Shown one piece after another: positions 24,301 through 32,673 of a stretch of 64,000 bases of DNA; the first letter of the stretch is position 1; every line of letters begins with the position of its first letter. The position numbers and the translations under genes were made by a program. The stretch covers positions 6,634,001-6,698,000 of the forward strand of contig CBDDPL010000004.1 of NCBI GenBank assembly GCA_965232285.1, given 5' to 3'. Source of the stretch: Denitrobaculum sp965232285. Its GTDB lineage: Bacteria > Pseudomonadota > Alphaproteobacteria > Kiloniellales > Kiloniellaceae. Below the pieces are notes generated by a model. It was not told where the DNA came from. It saw only the letters and a program-made list of their open reading frames with translations, and did no database searches.

Positions 24301-25913
24301 AGGGCGCGGTAGCGGTCCGACAGCACCGCCATCGGTGTATCATCGCCCATGGACCCGATGGCTTCCTTGGCCTCCTCGACCATGGGGTGAAGGAGCAGTT
24401 CAAGATCTTCCATGGTCTGGCCGAAGCTCAGTTGCCGGCGGCGCAGTTCGTCCTTGTCGAAACGCGCTTTTTCCCCTTTGTCGGCGCTGACGCGCACAAG
24501 GTCGTCGATTGCCGTGATATTGCCGACCCAGTTGCCGTAAGGCTGCTGTTCGGCCATGAAATCCTTGATCCCGCGGTCCCGGTAGAGTTTGCCCTCCTCG
24601 AGGTCGATGGCGATCATCTCGCCGGGGCCGAGTCGGCCCTTTTCCCGGATAGCGCTTTCGTCGATGCGCACCATGCCGGTCTCCGAACCGGAGAACAGCA
24701 GACCGTCGTGGGTGATGGTATAGCGAAGCGGCCGCAGACCATTCCGGTCCGTTCCCGCCATGACCCAGCGTCCACCGTAGCCGCAGATTGCGGCCGGCCC
24801 GTCCCAGGGTTCCATCACGGCGTTGCTGTAGGCGTAGAGGTCCTTGTGGGACTTCGGCATGGCGCTGTTGTTGCTCCAGGCCTCGGGCACCAGCATGATT
24901 TTCGCCATGGGCAGGCTGCGCCCCGCGCGAACCATCAGTTCGAAGACCGCGTCCAGGGCGGCCGAATCGGAACTGCCCGGCTGAATCACCGGCTTCAATT
25001 CCTCGATATGGTCACCGAAGGTTTCCGAGGCCATCCGGCACTCGTGCGCCTTCATCCAGTTGACGTTGCCACGCACGGTGTTGATCTCGCCGTTATGGGC
25101 GATCATCCGGAAGGGCTGGGCCAGATGCCAGGTCGGGAAGGTGTTGGTCGAATAGCGCTGATGAAAGATCGCGAAGCTGGAGATGAAGCGCTCGTCGGTC
25201 AGATCCGGATAGAACTCGGCCAGGGATTCGGCCAGGAACATGCCTTTGTAGATCACCGAGCGGCAGCTCAGGGAACAGATGTAGAAGTCCTTGATCGAAT
25301 CGGTCTCGGCCGCCTTTTCGATCCGACGGCGGATGATGTAGAGATCGGTTTCGAACTGTTCGAGTGAGACGCCGCGGTTATTGGCGATCATGATCTGCTC
25401 GATCTCGGGCCGGTTGGCGGCGGCCTTTTCGCCGATCACCGTGGTGTCCACCGGCACCTGACGCCAGCCGTAGATGCTGTAGCCGAAGTTCAGGATCTCG
25501 CGCTCAACGATGACGCGGCAGCGCTCCTGCGCCGAGAAGTCCGTGCGCGGCAGGAAGACCATGCCGACCGCCAGCTTGCCCTCGATCGGTGTATGGCCGG
25601 TGCGCTCCACATGCTCGTGAAAGAAGTCCTGGGGAATCTGCACATGGATGCCGCAGCCATCGCCGGTCTTGCCGTCTGCATCGACCGCGCCGCGGTGCCA
25701 GACGGCTTTCAGCGCTTCGACGCCGGCTTCGACGATCCGGCGGCTGGGGCGCCCGTCGATCGAGGCGACCAGGCCGACGCCGCAAGAGGAATGCTCCTCG
25801 GCGGGATCGTAGAGACCGTGCTCCGAGAGATAGCTCGCGTTGTCCTGCCAGTTATCGATAAAGCGAACGCCGTTGGCTTCCGGCTGTGCTTGCTTGTCGA
25901 ACTTCTTCGTCAT
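21342..25913 (-). CDS. gltB: Glutamate synthase (NADPH) large subunit
   Basis: Transfers the glutamine amide to 2-oxoglutarate as the alpha subunit of GOGAT; 1,523 residues, full length. A propeptide of about 43 residues precedes the catalytic Cys44 (HSSCGVG), which must be exposed by processing as in other alpha subunits. The glutaminase domain runs to about 430. A central domain follows, then the FMN synthase domain (AGGNGGTGASPQTS, TDGGLKTGRDVVIAAILGAE). The 3Fe-4S cysteines are in MGCIMVRQCHSNTCPVGVC, and the C-terminal GxGxG helix contains YMTGGTAVILGPVG. gltD lies upstream on the same strand, 93 bases away, and a strong terminator follows. Confidence 0.98.
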   Translation of the reverse strand: MTKKFDKQAQPEANGVRFIDNWQDNASYLSEHGLYDPAEEHSSCGVGLVASIDGRPSRRIVEAGVEALKAVWHRGAVDADGKTGDGCGIHVQIPQDFFHEHVERTGHTPIEGKLAVGMVFLPRTDFSAQERCRVIVEREILNFGYSIYGWRQVPVDTTVIGEKAAANRPEIEQIMIANNRGVSLEQFETDLYIIRRRIEKAAETDSIKDFYICSLSCRSVIYKGMFLAESLAEFYPDLTDERFISSFAIFHQRYSTNTFPTWHLAQPFRMIAHNGEINTVRGNVNWMKAHECRMASETFGDHIEELKPVIQPGSSDSAALDAVFELMVRAGRSLPMAKIMLVPEAWSNNSAMPKSHKDLYAYSNAVMEPWDGPAAICGYGGRWVMAGTDRNGLRPLRYTITHDGLLFSGSETGMVRIDESAIREKGRLGPGEMIAIDLEEGKLYRDRGIKDFMAEQQPYGNWVGNITAIDDLVRVSADKGEKARFDKDELRRRQLSFGQTMEDLELLLHPMVEEAKEAIGSMGDDTPMAVLSDRYRALHHFFRQNFSQVTNPPIDSLRERRVMTLKTRLGNLGNILDEDETQCNLLQLESPVLSNAEFEAMRRHMGDTAAAIDCTFDADSGEFALRDAVLRIQQEAENAVREGCEHVILTDETVGPERAAMPMILATAAVHSHLVKQKLRTFISLNVRSGECLDVHYFAVLIGVGATSVNAYLAQESIADRHRRGLFGDLSLEDCMLRYKKAVDEGLLKVMSKMGIAVISSYRGGYNFEAVGLSRTLVDEYFPAMPSRISGIGMSGIQQKILDLHEKAWSEDFITLPVGGFYRYRRGGESHAWEAGLIHTLQSAVANDAYSTYRKFSDGVRNLPPSSLRDLVDFKRDGIAPISIEEVESITAIRKRFVTPGMSLGALSPEAHGTLNIAMNRIGAKSDSGEGGEVPERFVPRPNGDNENSAIKQIASGRFGVTAEYLNNCREIEIKVAQGAKPGEGGQLPGFKVTEMIAKLRHSTPGVMLISPPPHHDIYSIEDLAQLIYDLKQINPDAKVCVKLVARSGIGTIAAGVAKAKADVILVAGGNGGTGASPQTSVKFAGVPWEMGLSEVQQVLTLNRLRHNVTLRTDGGLKTGRDVVIAAILGAEEYGIGTASLVAMGCIMVRQCHSNTCPVGVCVQDEKLREKFTGTPEKVVNLFSFIAEEVREILASLGVRSLEEVIGRTDLLVQVSRGAAHLDDLDLNPLLARAESDGHPVHCTLKGRNEVPETLDAQIIEDARALFDDGEKMQLQYSIRNTHRAIGTKLSSRITRRFGMKGLNPGHVTVRLRGSAGQSLGAFAVQGLKLEVFGDANDYVGKGLSGGTIVVRPTTASPLTTNENTIIGNTVLYGATDGRLFAAGQAGERFCVRNSAAVAVVEGCGSNGCEYMTGGTAVILGPVGHNFAAGMTGGMAFIYDEEGTLPDRINSESVIFQRIETAHWEGVLKSLVEEHVKETQSRFAERLIIDWTHERGKFWQVVPKEMIDRLAHPVGAGPREQRA

Positions 25914-26006
25914 CTTCTTACATCCCTGAAGAGGCCGTGTCTTCGCTGCCCCTTACTCTTGTTCCTTGGTTCGGTCCGCGGTGTTTAAGATCTGCCCTTG
26001 CAGTCT

Positions 26007-27476
26007 TCACGCGACCGCGCGTTCGCCGCTGCCGGCTTTTTCGACGGCTCTTTCCGCCGCAGCGCGCTTCTGGACATAGCTGTGGATCTGCTCCGCCACA
26101 TCACGGCCGTCACGCACCGCCCAGACCACCAGCGAAGCGCCGCGCACGATATCGCCGGCCCCGAACACGCCGTCCAGCGAGGTCATCATGGTGCGGAAGT
26201 CCACCTTCAGCGTGCCCCAGCGGGTGACGGTGAGGTTGCTGCTGCCGAAGAGCTGCGGCAGGTCTTCCGGGTCGAAGCCCAAGGCCTTGATGGCGATGTC
26301 GGCCTCGACGGTGAAGCTGGAGCCCTCGAGGATCTGCGGGGTCTGGCGCCCGGTGGCGTCTGCGACGCCCAGGTGCACCCGCGCGGCCCGGACGCCGGTC
26401 ACCTCGGTATCGCCCAGGAAGGCCTCCGGCGCAGAGAGCCAGAGGAATTCCACGCCCTCCTCCTCGGCGTGTTTCACCTCGCGCTGCGAACCCGGCATGT
26501 TCTGGCGGTCGCGGCGGTAGAGGCACTTGACCGACTTTGCGCCTTGCCGGATTGCGGTGCGCACGCAGTCCATGGCGGTGTCACCGCCGCCGATGACCAC
26601 CACGTTCTTGCCCTGCGCATTCAACAGGCCATCGTCGAAGGCCGGTACCGCGTCGCCCAGGCCCTTGCGGTTCGAGGCCGTCAGGTAGTCCAGGGCGGGG
26701 AAGATGTTCTTCAGGCCGACGCCCGGCATCTTGATGTCACGGCCTTTGTAGACACCGGTCGCGATCAGCACCGCCGCGTGTTTGGCGCGCAGTTCGTCAA
26801 GCGTGGCATCCCTGCCGACCTCGAAGTTCAATTGGTAGGTCACGCCCGAGTCCTGTAGCAGCTTGGCGCGCCGCTCGACGATCTCCTTTTCCAGCTTGAA
26901 GTTCGGAATGCCGTAGATCAGCAGCCCACCGACCCGGTCGTAGCGGTCGTAGATCACCACCTGATAGCCCTTGCGCCGCAGCTCCTCGGCCGCGGCCAGG
27001 CCGGCCGGCCCGGCACCGATGATACCGATCGAGTCCTCGCGTTCGCGCATGGGCTTGACCGGCTTGACCCAGCCTTTCTCCCAGGCGGTGTCGGTGATGT
27101 ATTTTTCGACCGAGCCGATGGTGACCGTGCCGTGGCCGGCCTGCTCAATCACACAGTTGCCTTCACAGAGACGGTCTTGAGGGCAGATCCGGCCGCAGAT
27201 TTCCGGGAAGTTATTGGTCGACTGAGAGAGCTCGTAAGCCTCTTCCAGCCGGTCCTCCGCGGTCAGCATCAGCCAGTCGGGGATGTTGTTGTGCAGGGGA
27301 CAGTGGACCTGGCAGAAGGGCACGCCGCACTGAGAGCAGCGGCTCGCCTGTTCGGCGGCGGCGGCGGGATCGTACTCCTGATAGATCTCACCGAAGTCCT
27401 GCCGCCGCGACGAAGCGTCGCGCTTCTCCGGCATATGCTGGTCCCTGTGGACGAACTGCAGCATCTTCTTCGTCAT
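26007..27476 (-). CDS. gltD: Glutamate synthase small subunit
   Basis: Beta subunit of GOGAT, 489 residues; passes NADPH electrons through FAD and two 4Fe-4S clusters to GltB. Cluster cysteines are in CSQCGVPFCQVHCPLHN and CGRICPQDRLCEGNC. The FAD site is GAGPAGLAAAEELRRKG, with DRVGGLLIYGIPNFKLEKE. The NADPH site is VVVIGGGDTAMDCVRTA. The C-terminal GAGDIVRGASLVVWA closes the FAD pocket. It is the first gene of gltD-gltB, behind a 600-base gene-free region that must hold the promoter. Confidence 0.98.
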   Translation of the reverse strand: MTKKMLQFVHRDQHMPEKRDASSRRQDFGEIYQEYDPAAAAEQASRCSQCGVPFCQVHCPLHNNIPDWLMLTAEDRLEEAYELSQSTNNFPEICGRICPQDRLCEGNCVIEQAGHGTVTIGSVEKYITDTAWEKGWVKPVKPMREREDSIGIIGAGPAGLAAAEELRRKGYQVVIYDRYDRVGGLLIYGIPNFKLEKEIVERRAKLLQDSGVTYQLNFEVGRDATLDELRAKHAAVLIATGVYKGRDIKMPGVGLKNIFPALDYLTASNRKGLGDAVPAFDDGLLNAQGKNVVVIGGGDTAMDCVRTAIRQGAKSVKCLYRRDRQNMPGSQREVKHAEEEGVEFLWLSAPEAFLGDTEVTGVRAARVHLGVADATGRQTPQILEGSSFTVEADIAIKALGFDPEDLPQLFGSSNLTVTRWGTLKVDFRTMMTSLDGVFGAGDIVRGASLVVWAVRDGRDVAEQIHSYVQKRAAAERAVEKAGSGERAVA

Positions 27477-28083
27477 TCTCCAACCTCACTCCTGACGTCT
27501 CACTGTCGTCCGGTCCCGCAGCCCATCGCTTTCCGCCGGTTTGCCCCGCGGGTTGCAGACAGGATAAGAGACCGGAGGTTCTTTACTTCCGCCGGCCAGC
27601 GCCAACTCTGTGTTTTTCGACCATTCGGGCCTGGCTCTCCGGACCCGATTCCTCACCTCGCCGGCCGTCTGGGCATAGTGTTGCACCACATTTTCCGCCC
27701 GGCAGCCGATCCCGGGGCTTCAGTGGCTTTCTGCCAGCCCCCGGTTTCTTTGCATGAGCTATAACCGATCTGGCCGCCCGTGGCGACAGGAATTTGTCAT
27801 TTATGTCAAAAATACTGACCTAATTGCAAGAATGGGAGCGGGGCGAGCAATTTACGCACGTGTCCCGCCCTGGTTCTCGCGCAAATTGGTTCCGAAATGA
27901 GACTAATTTTGATGCTTTTTGACGCTGGGCGGGAATCAGCAGGGGGTGTTATAAGCCGGCTCCGGAAAGCAGGTGCGTTGCTTTTTGTTAACCTTAAGTC
28001 TTTACCATAATGCGTTCAGAAGTGCCGTGGGCGCAGGATCGCGCCTGATCAGAGGCGAGTTATTGCGATAAGAGGGAACCGCC
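27477..28083. other. Intergenic region upstream of gltD and uppP
   Basis: This 607-base divergent gap must carry promoters for gltD (minus) and uppP (plus). I find no gene; short frames in it lack binding sites and family features. A near-palindrome (TTTGTCATTTATGTCAAA) lies around 27796-27813, and TTGTTA...CATAAT is a weak promoter-like sequence near 27988-28013. No clear sigma-54 (GG-N10-GC) element was seen, although gltBD is often nitrogen-regulated. Confidence 0.5.
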
Positions 28084-28905
28084 TTGGCGCTTCTTCATGT
28101 CTTTGTCCTGGCCGTCGTTCAGGGCCTTACGGAATTCCTGCCGGTCAGTTCCTCGGGACATCTCGTCCTGGTCTGGGAAGGGGTTGACTACGCGGGGCTG
28201 GAGGTGCCGCAGGAGAGCGAACAGTCACGGCTTTTACTCGATATTGCGGTGCATCTCGGCACGCTGTTGGCGGTCTGTCTCTATTACTTTCGCGATCTGG
28301 GCGCGATGGCCGGCGGTTTCTTCGCGCTGCTGACGGGGCGCATCACGCCCGGCGCGCGCCTGGCGTTCCTGGTGGCCGTGGCCAGCATTCCCCTGGGGCT
28401 GGTCGGTTACTTCTTCTTCGGTCAGATCGCGGATTATCTGCACAACATCGAGGTGGTGGCCTGGACCACCATCTTTTTTGCGCTGGTGCTCTATGTCACC
28501 GACCGCATCGGCATGACCCTGCGCCGGATCGAGCATATGAGCATCTGGGCCGCTGTGCTGATCGGCTGCTGCCAGGTGCTGGCCCTTATTCCCGGCACCA
28601 GCCGCTCCGGCATCACCATGTCGGCGGCGCGTCTCCTGGGCTTCGAGCGGACCGAGGCCGCGCGTTTTTCCTTGCTGATGGCGATTCCCGCCATCGCCGG
28701 TCCCGGCCTGCTTCTGGGCCGGAAATTCTATGAAGCGCCGGATCTGCAGTTCGGCGCGGAAGTCGCTCTGGCGGCCGGCGTTTCCTTCATTGTCGCCTAT
28801 GCGACCATCGCCCTGATGATCCGCTGGCTGCAGTATGCCGGCTTTACGCCCTTCGTGGTTTACCGCCTTCTGCTGGGCGCCGCGCTGCTCTACTGGATTG
28901 CGTGA
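28084..28905 (+). CDS. uppP: Undecaprenyl-diphosphatase
   Basis: Inner-membrane phosphatase (BacA/UppP) that recycles the lipid carrier for peptidoglycan and other glycans. It has 273 residues with about eight helices. Both active-site motifs are intact: QGLTEFLPVSSSGHLVL (residues 14-30, with Glu and Ser) and PGTSRSGITM with the catalytic Arg. The start is a TTG with AGAGGG about 8 bases upstream; the frame matches the family N-terminus (LLHVFVLAVVQGLTEF). It ends 3 bases before the end of the convergent NDUFA9-like gene. Confidence 0.95.
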   Translation: MALLHVFVLAVVQGLTEFLPVSSSGHLVLVWEGVDYAGLEVPQESEQSRLLLDIAVHLGTLLAVCLYYFRDLGAMAGGFFALLTGRITPGARLAFLVAVASIPLGLVGYFFFGQIADYLHNIEVVAWTTIFFALVLYVTDRIGMTLRRIEHMSIWAAVLIGCCQVLALIPGTSRSGITMSAARLLGFERTEAARFSLLMAIPAIAGPGLLLGRKFYEAPDLQFGAEVALAAGVSFIVAYATIALMIRWLQYAGFTPFVVYRLLLGAALLYWIA

Positions 28906-28908
28906 ACC

Positions 28909-29859
28909 TTACCGGCCGCCGCGCATGTTGTAGCGCCCGCCCGGCCGGTACTTATCCAGATAGGTCGGGATGATGGTTTCCACCGCAGAGGGTGAGATGC
29001 CCAGTTCGGTGAACCCTTTGGCGTCCGCACTGACGACGTTGTCGCTGCGCAGCAGCCGGACCTGATCGCGGGTCAGCGGTGGCACCGGCAGCAGCTCCAG
29101 GAAAGTTGCCTGCAGGCTGGCGATGGCGAAGGGCAGAGGCAGGAGCGCCCGCCGTTTGCCGATCTGCTCCAGCATCAGTTCCAGCAGAGCCTTGAAGCTG
29201 TAGACCTTGGGGCCGCCGAGTTCGTAGATCTCGCCCGCGAGCGCGTCGCTCTCCAGTCCCATCTCAATCGCCTGGGCGACGTCGCCGACGTAAACCGGCT
29301 GAAACTTCATCAATCCGCCGCCGACCAGGGGCAGGAAGGGGGAGATGCGTGTCATCTCGGCAAAACGGTTGAAGAAGCCGTCTTCCGGTCCGATCACGAT
29401 GCTCGGGCGCAGGATCGTTGCGGTGGGAAAGGCCTGGCGGACCGCCTCCTCGCCCAGGCCTTTGGTCCGGGCGTAGCGGGCCTCGGCCTTTGGATCCGCA
29501 CCGATCGCTGAAACATGGACGAGGCGCTTGACGCCGGCAGCAGCGGCCGCCTTCGCGATATTGGCGGCGCCGCTGTGATGCACCCCATCGAACTTCTGCC
29601 GCCCGGTCTCATAGAGAATGCCGGTCAGGTTCACGACCGCATCCGCGCCCTCCACCACACGGGCAACCCGGTCCTGGTCCTGAACCCGGGCCGCGACGGC
29701 AGTGATCTGGCCGACGTCGCCCAGCGGCTGAAGGTAGTGGGCGCGAGAGGGATGGCGTTCGGCCAGCAGGACCGCCCAGCCGGAGCGCGCGAGGCGTGTG
29801 ACCAAATGCCGCCCCAGAAACCCCGATCCGCCGAAGATGGTGATCTTGCGCTGAGCCAT
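28909..29859 (-). CDS. NDUFA9-like complex I accessory / NAD(P)-binding protein
   Basis: 316-residue atypical SDR. The Rossmann loop is ITIFGGSGFLGRHLVTRLAR. GADAVVNLTGILYE, VHVSAIGADPKAEARYARTK, TILRPSIVIGPEDGFFNRF and PVYVGDVAQAIEMGL are characteristic of the NDUFA9 branch that binds NADPH in complex I of mitochondria and alphaproteobacteria. The YxxxK catalytic motif is present only as YARTKG. It probably stabilises NADH:quinone oxidoreductase, though the nuo genes are not in this window. It stands alone, convergent with uppP. Confidence 0.9.
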   Translation of the reverse strand: MAQRKITIFGGSGFLGRHLVTRLARSGWAVLLAERHPSRAHYLQPLGDVGQITAVAARVQDQDRVARVVEGADAVVNLTGILYETGRQKFDGVHHSGAANIAKAAAAAGVKRLVHVSAIGADPKAEARYARTKGLGEEAVRQAFPTATILRPSIVIGPEDGFFNRFAEMTRISPFLPLVGGGLMKFQPVYVGDVAQAIEMGLESDALAGEIYELGGPKVYSFKALLELMLEQIGKRRALLPLPFAIASLQATFLELLPVPPLTRDQVRLLRSDNVVSADAKGFTELGISPSAVETIIPTYLDKYRPGGRYNMRGGR

Positions 29860-30005
29860 GGCTTCCCCGTGTCCTTCATTCGTTGTTGGCGAACTCTTCG
29901 AATCCGCCGCGCTGACTTCAACTCAGGAAATAATAGCCCCTGCGCCGGTTAAAAGGTATAGCTGCGGCGATATCTGCTCCGCCGCGCCGCTTGCCGGGGT
30001 ATCCC

Positions 30006-30033
30006 TTGACAGGCTCCGGGCTGTCGCGAGAAT
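30006..30033 (+). promoter_or_regulatory. Possible sigma-70 promoter of the RNase D gene
   Basis: TTGACA at 30006-30011 is followed after 16 bases by GAGAAT. The element lies about 60 bases before the GTG start of the RNase D gene in a gene-free 235-base gap. The -35 is perfect and the -10 is moderate. Confidence 0.4.
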
Positions 30034-30094
30034 GCCGCAGGCCTCCGCCGGGGGCGCGAATTCAGAGGATTGGCCGCGACAAGGGTACAGCCGC

Positions 30095-30715
30095 GTGAAC
30101 GCACCAGAAATACATCTGCACCAGGGCGATCTTCCCGATGGCCTGACCTTCGGCGAGTCCGTCGCCATCGATACCGAGACCATGGGGCTCGACCCTTTAA
30201 GGGACCGGCTCTGTCTGGCGCAGCTTTCGGCAGGCGATGGCGTCTGCCATCTGGTCCAGTTTCGTGACGCCCAGTACGACGCGCCGAACCTCAAGGCGCT
30301 GCTCACCGATCCGGCGGTCACAAAGTTGTTTCACTTCGCCCGGTTTGACCTGGCGGCTTTGAAACACTATCTGCAGGTCGACTGCAGCCCGGTCTACTGC
30401 ACGAAGATTGCTTCCAAACTGACGCGGACCTACACCGATCGGCACGGTTTGAAGGATCTCTGCCGGGAGTTGCTCGGCAGGGAACTGTCGAAGCAACAGC
30501 AGTCGTCGGACTGGGGCGCGGCGGAACTGACCGAAGAGCAGTTGAAGTATGCGGCTTCGGATGTGCTCTATCTGCACGAGATCCGGGCGCGCCTCGATGA
30601 GATGCTGGCACGTGAAGGTCGCAGTGCGTTCGCGCAGAACTGTTTCGCCTTCCTGCCGACCCGCGCGGAGCTCGATCTGGCTGGCTGGGACGAGGTCGAT
30701 ATCTTCGCACATTGA
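30095..30715 (+). CDS. rnd: Ribonuclease D, short form
   Basis: DEDD-family 3'-5' exoribonuclease, here 206 residues. The four acidic positions are visible: AIDTETMG (Exo I), HFARFDLAALKHY (Exo II) and YAASDVLYLHEIRARLD (Exo III, with the Tyr). It lacks the two C-terminal HRDC domains of the enterobacterial enzyme, as is common in alphaproteobacteria. The GTG start has AAGGG 9 bases upstream; an earlier frame start would add 79 unconserved residues and run into the NDUFA9-like gene. It probably trims tRNA or other stable RNA 3' ends. Confidence 0.88.
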   Translation: MNAPEIHLHQGDLPDGLTFGESVAIDTETMGLDPLRDRLCLAQLSAGDGVCHLVQFRDAQYDAPNLKALLTDPAVTKLFHFARFDLAALKHYLQVDCSPVYCTKIASKLTRTYTDRHGLKDLCRELLGRELSKQQQSSDWGAAELTEEQLKYAASDVLYLHEIRARLDEMLAREGRSAFAQNCFAFLPTRAELDLAGWDEVDIFAH

Positions 30716-30894
30716 CGCTGGCTGCCGGGCAGGCGGCATAGAACGTGCAATTGCGCCGCGAAGTGGTGTAGTTTGGTTGTCAGGCCGCAGTATTCATAGG
30801 CTTCGTTCACAGGCCTTGCCTCGATGGCGGCCAGATGAGACCCGTTGGCAAGGGTGTAGATGATAGAGATGAACAGCGCACTGGGGGGAACGGC

Positions 30895-31965
30895 ATGAAG
30901 CCGCAGGCAATCGATCCCGTTACGCTCCCGGACCCTTCTCCAAACAGTTCTTCCGAAGCGGATTCCGGCCGTGGTTGCGGCCCGGAGAGAGAGATTTTGT
31001 CTGAGGTCGACGTCAGCCGGGGCCTGGAGTTCGGCCGCCGCGTTCTGCAGCGGGAAATCCAAGGTCTTCAGGAACTTGCCGAAGGCCTGGACGAGTCTTT
31101 TCTGGCGGCGCTGGAGGTCCTGGCCCACCTCAAAGGCCGGGCGATCATCACCGGGATGGGTAAGAGCGGCCACGTTGCGCGTAAAATCGCCGCGACCCTG
31201 GCCTCAACCGGCACACCGGCGCAGTTCGTTCATCCGGGCGAAGCAAGCCACGGGGATCTGGGCATGGTGGCCCGGGACGACGCAGTGCTGGCGCTGTCCA
31301 ACTCCGGGAATACCACCGAGTTGACCGACATCGTGGCCTACACGCGGCGCTATGGGATTCCCTTGATCGCCATGACCAGCCGGGCCGGCTCGTCTTTGGC
31401 GGAGGCCGCGGACGTCGCGCTGATCCTGCCGCGGGCGCCGGAAGCCTGCGGGATCACCTCGGCACCCACCACCTCGACCACCATGGCGCTGGCCCTGGGG
31501 GATGCGCTTGCCGTGTCGCTGCTGGAATGCAAGGGCTTCTCGGCGCAGGATTTTCACGTCTTTCATCCCGGCGGTGCCCTGGGCAGTAAGCTGATGCGGG
31601 TTGCGGAGGTTATGCGCGGCCGGGACGAATTGCCGCTCTGCGATCCGGAGACGGCGGTCTCCGAAGCGATCCTGATCATGACCGGTGGCGGCTTCGGTTG
31701 TGTCGGCGTCACCGACGGCAGCGAAAAGCTGATCGGCATCGTCACCGACGGCGACCTGCGCCGGCACATGGATCCCGGACTGCTGCAGTGGAAAGTCCGC
31801 GATGTCATGACGCCTGACCCCAAGTCAATCCGGGCCCAGGCCCTGGCGGCCGAAGCGCTGGGCGTGATGAACGACAACAAGATCACCAGCCTTTTCGTTC
31901 TCGAAGAGGGCTGCCCCGTCGGCATCATCCGGATGCACGACTGCCTGCATGTCGGCGTCGCGTGA
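30895..31965 (+). CDS. kdsD: D-arabinose 5-phosphate isomerase (KpsF/GutQ family)
   Basis: Converts ribulose 5-phosphate to arabinose 5-phosphate, the first step to Kdo of LPS. 356 residues. After a polar leader comes the SIS sugar-isomerase domain (about 60-200), with IITGMGKSGHVARKIAATLA, HPGEASHGDLGM and SNSGNTTELTDI. Two CBS domains follow, with VAEVMRGRDELPLC and VRDVMTPDPKSI. The ATG has GGGGGGAA upstream. It leads directly into lptC (18-base gap), matching the arrangement kdsD-lptC-lptA-lptB in which Kdo supply and LPS export are co-expressed. Confidence 0.94.
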   Translation: MKPQAIDPVTLPDPSPNSSSEADSGRGCGPEREILSEVDVSRGLEFGRRVLQREIQGLQELAEGLDESFLAALEVLAHLKGRAIITGMGKSGHVARKIAATLASTGTPAQFVHPGEASHGDLGMVARDDAVLALSNSGNTTELTDIVAYTRRYGIPLIAMTSRAGSSLAEAADVALILPRAPEACGITSAPTTSTTMALALGDALAVSLLECKGFSAQDFHVFHPGGALGSKLMRVAEVMRGRDELPLCDPETAVSEAILIMTGGGFGCVGVTDGSEKLIGIVTDGDLRRHMDPGLLQWKVRDVMTPDPKSIRAQALAAEALGVMNDNKITSLFVLEEGCPVGIIRMHDCLHVGVA

Positions 31966-31983
31966 GGCAACGCAAGGGGCTCC

Positions 31984-32673
31984 ATGGCACAGGCATTCGA
32001 CAATCAGGGCTATTACGAGACGGGAGGCGCTGCGGCCGATAAGAAGCAGCCGCCACCGCCGCCGCGCTATTCCCAGCGCAGCGGTTACAGCCGCTTCGTC
32101 AGCGTCCTTAAGGTGCTGCTGCCGGCGACGGCGGTTGGCCTCATCATCCTGGTCATCGCCTGGCAGAAAATAGAAAGCACGAATGGAATCATTGCCCCCG
32201 TCGTGGAAGTCCCGGAAGGGGTTGCCGGCGAGGTCAGCGTTCTGAACCCGCGCTGGAATGGTGTGGATGAGGAGAACCGGCCCTTCACCGTGACCGCCGA
32301 TCTGGTGTCCCAGTCGTCGGAAGACGGCAATCTCTACGAACTCGAACTGCCGAAGGCGGATATTACTCTGGAAGACGATACCTGGCTGGCGCTGACCGCC
32401 AGATCCGGCCGCTTTCTCTACGAAGAACAGCAACTGGACCTGATCGGCGATGTCGATCTCTTCCATGATGAGGGCTTCGAGATCCGGACCGAGGCGGCGA
32501 CCATTTTCCTGAAGACCAAGGATGCGCAAGGCGACAGCCCGGTCGAAGGGCATGGTCCTGCGGGGCTGCTGAATGCCGAGGGCTTCCGTATTACGCAAGA
32601 AGGTGAGAGAATCCACTTCACGGGCAAGAGTCGCCTGATCGTCTATCCGGAAGCGCAGGAGGCCATTCGATGA
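31984..32673 (+). CDS. lptC: LPS export protein LptC
   Basis: Bitopic periplasmic protein of the LPS bridge; receives LPS from the LptBFG transporter and passes it to LptA. 229 residues. A cytoplasmic tail with a proline run (KKQPPPPPRYSQ) is followed by one helix (about residues 42-60: VLLPATAVGLIILVIAW) and a periplasmic beta-jellyroll domain. The stop overlaps the lptA start (ATGA), giving translational coupling. lptF and lptG are not in this window. Confidence 0.9.
   Translation: MAQAFDNQGYYETGGAAADKKQPPPPPRYSQRSGYSRFVSVLKVLLPATAVGLIILVIAWQKIESTNGIIAPVVEVPEGVAGEVSVLNPRWNGVDEENRPFTVTADLVSQSSEDGNLYELELPKADITLEDDTWLALTARSGRFLYEEQQLDLIGDVDLFHDEGFEIRTEAATIFLKTKDAQGDSPVEGHGPAGLLNAEGFRITQEGERIHFTGKSRLIVYPEAQEAIR

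Noticed and set aside
23178..25367. 729-residue plus-strand frame opposite gltB
   Set aside because: It lies entirely antisense to an unmistakable glutamate synthase gene. Its composition is what the complement of GC-rich coding DNA gives, and no family motif is visible.
27477..28083. Sigma-54 promoter for gltD
   Set aside because: I looked for GG-N10-GC elements with TGGCA/TTGC context on both strands and found no acceptable match.
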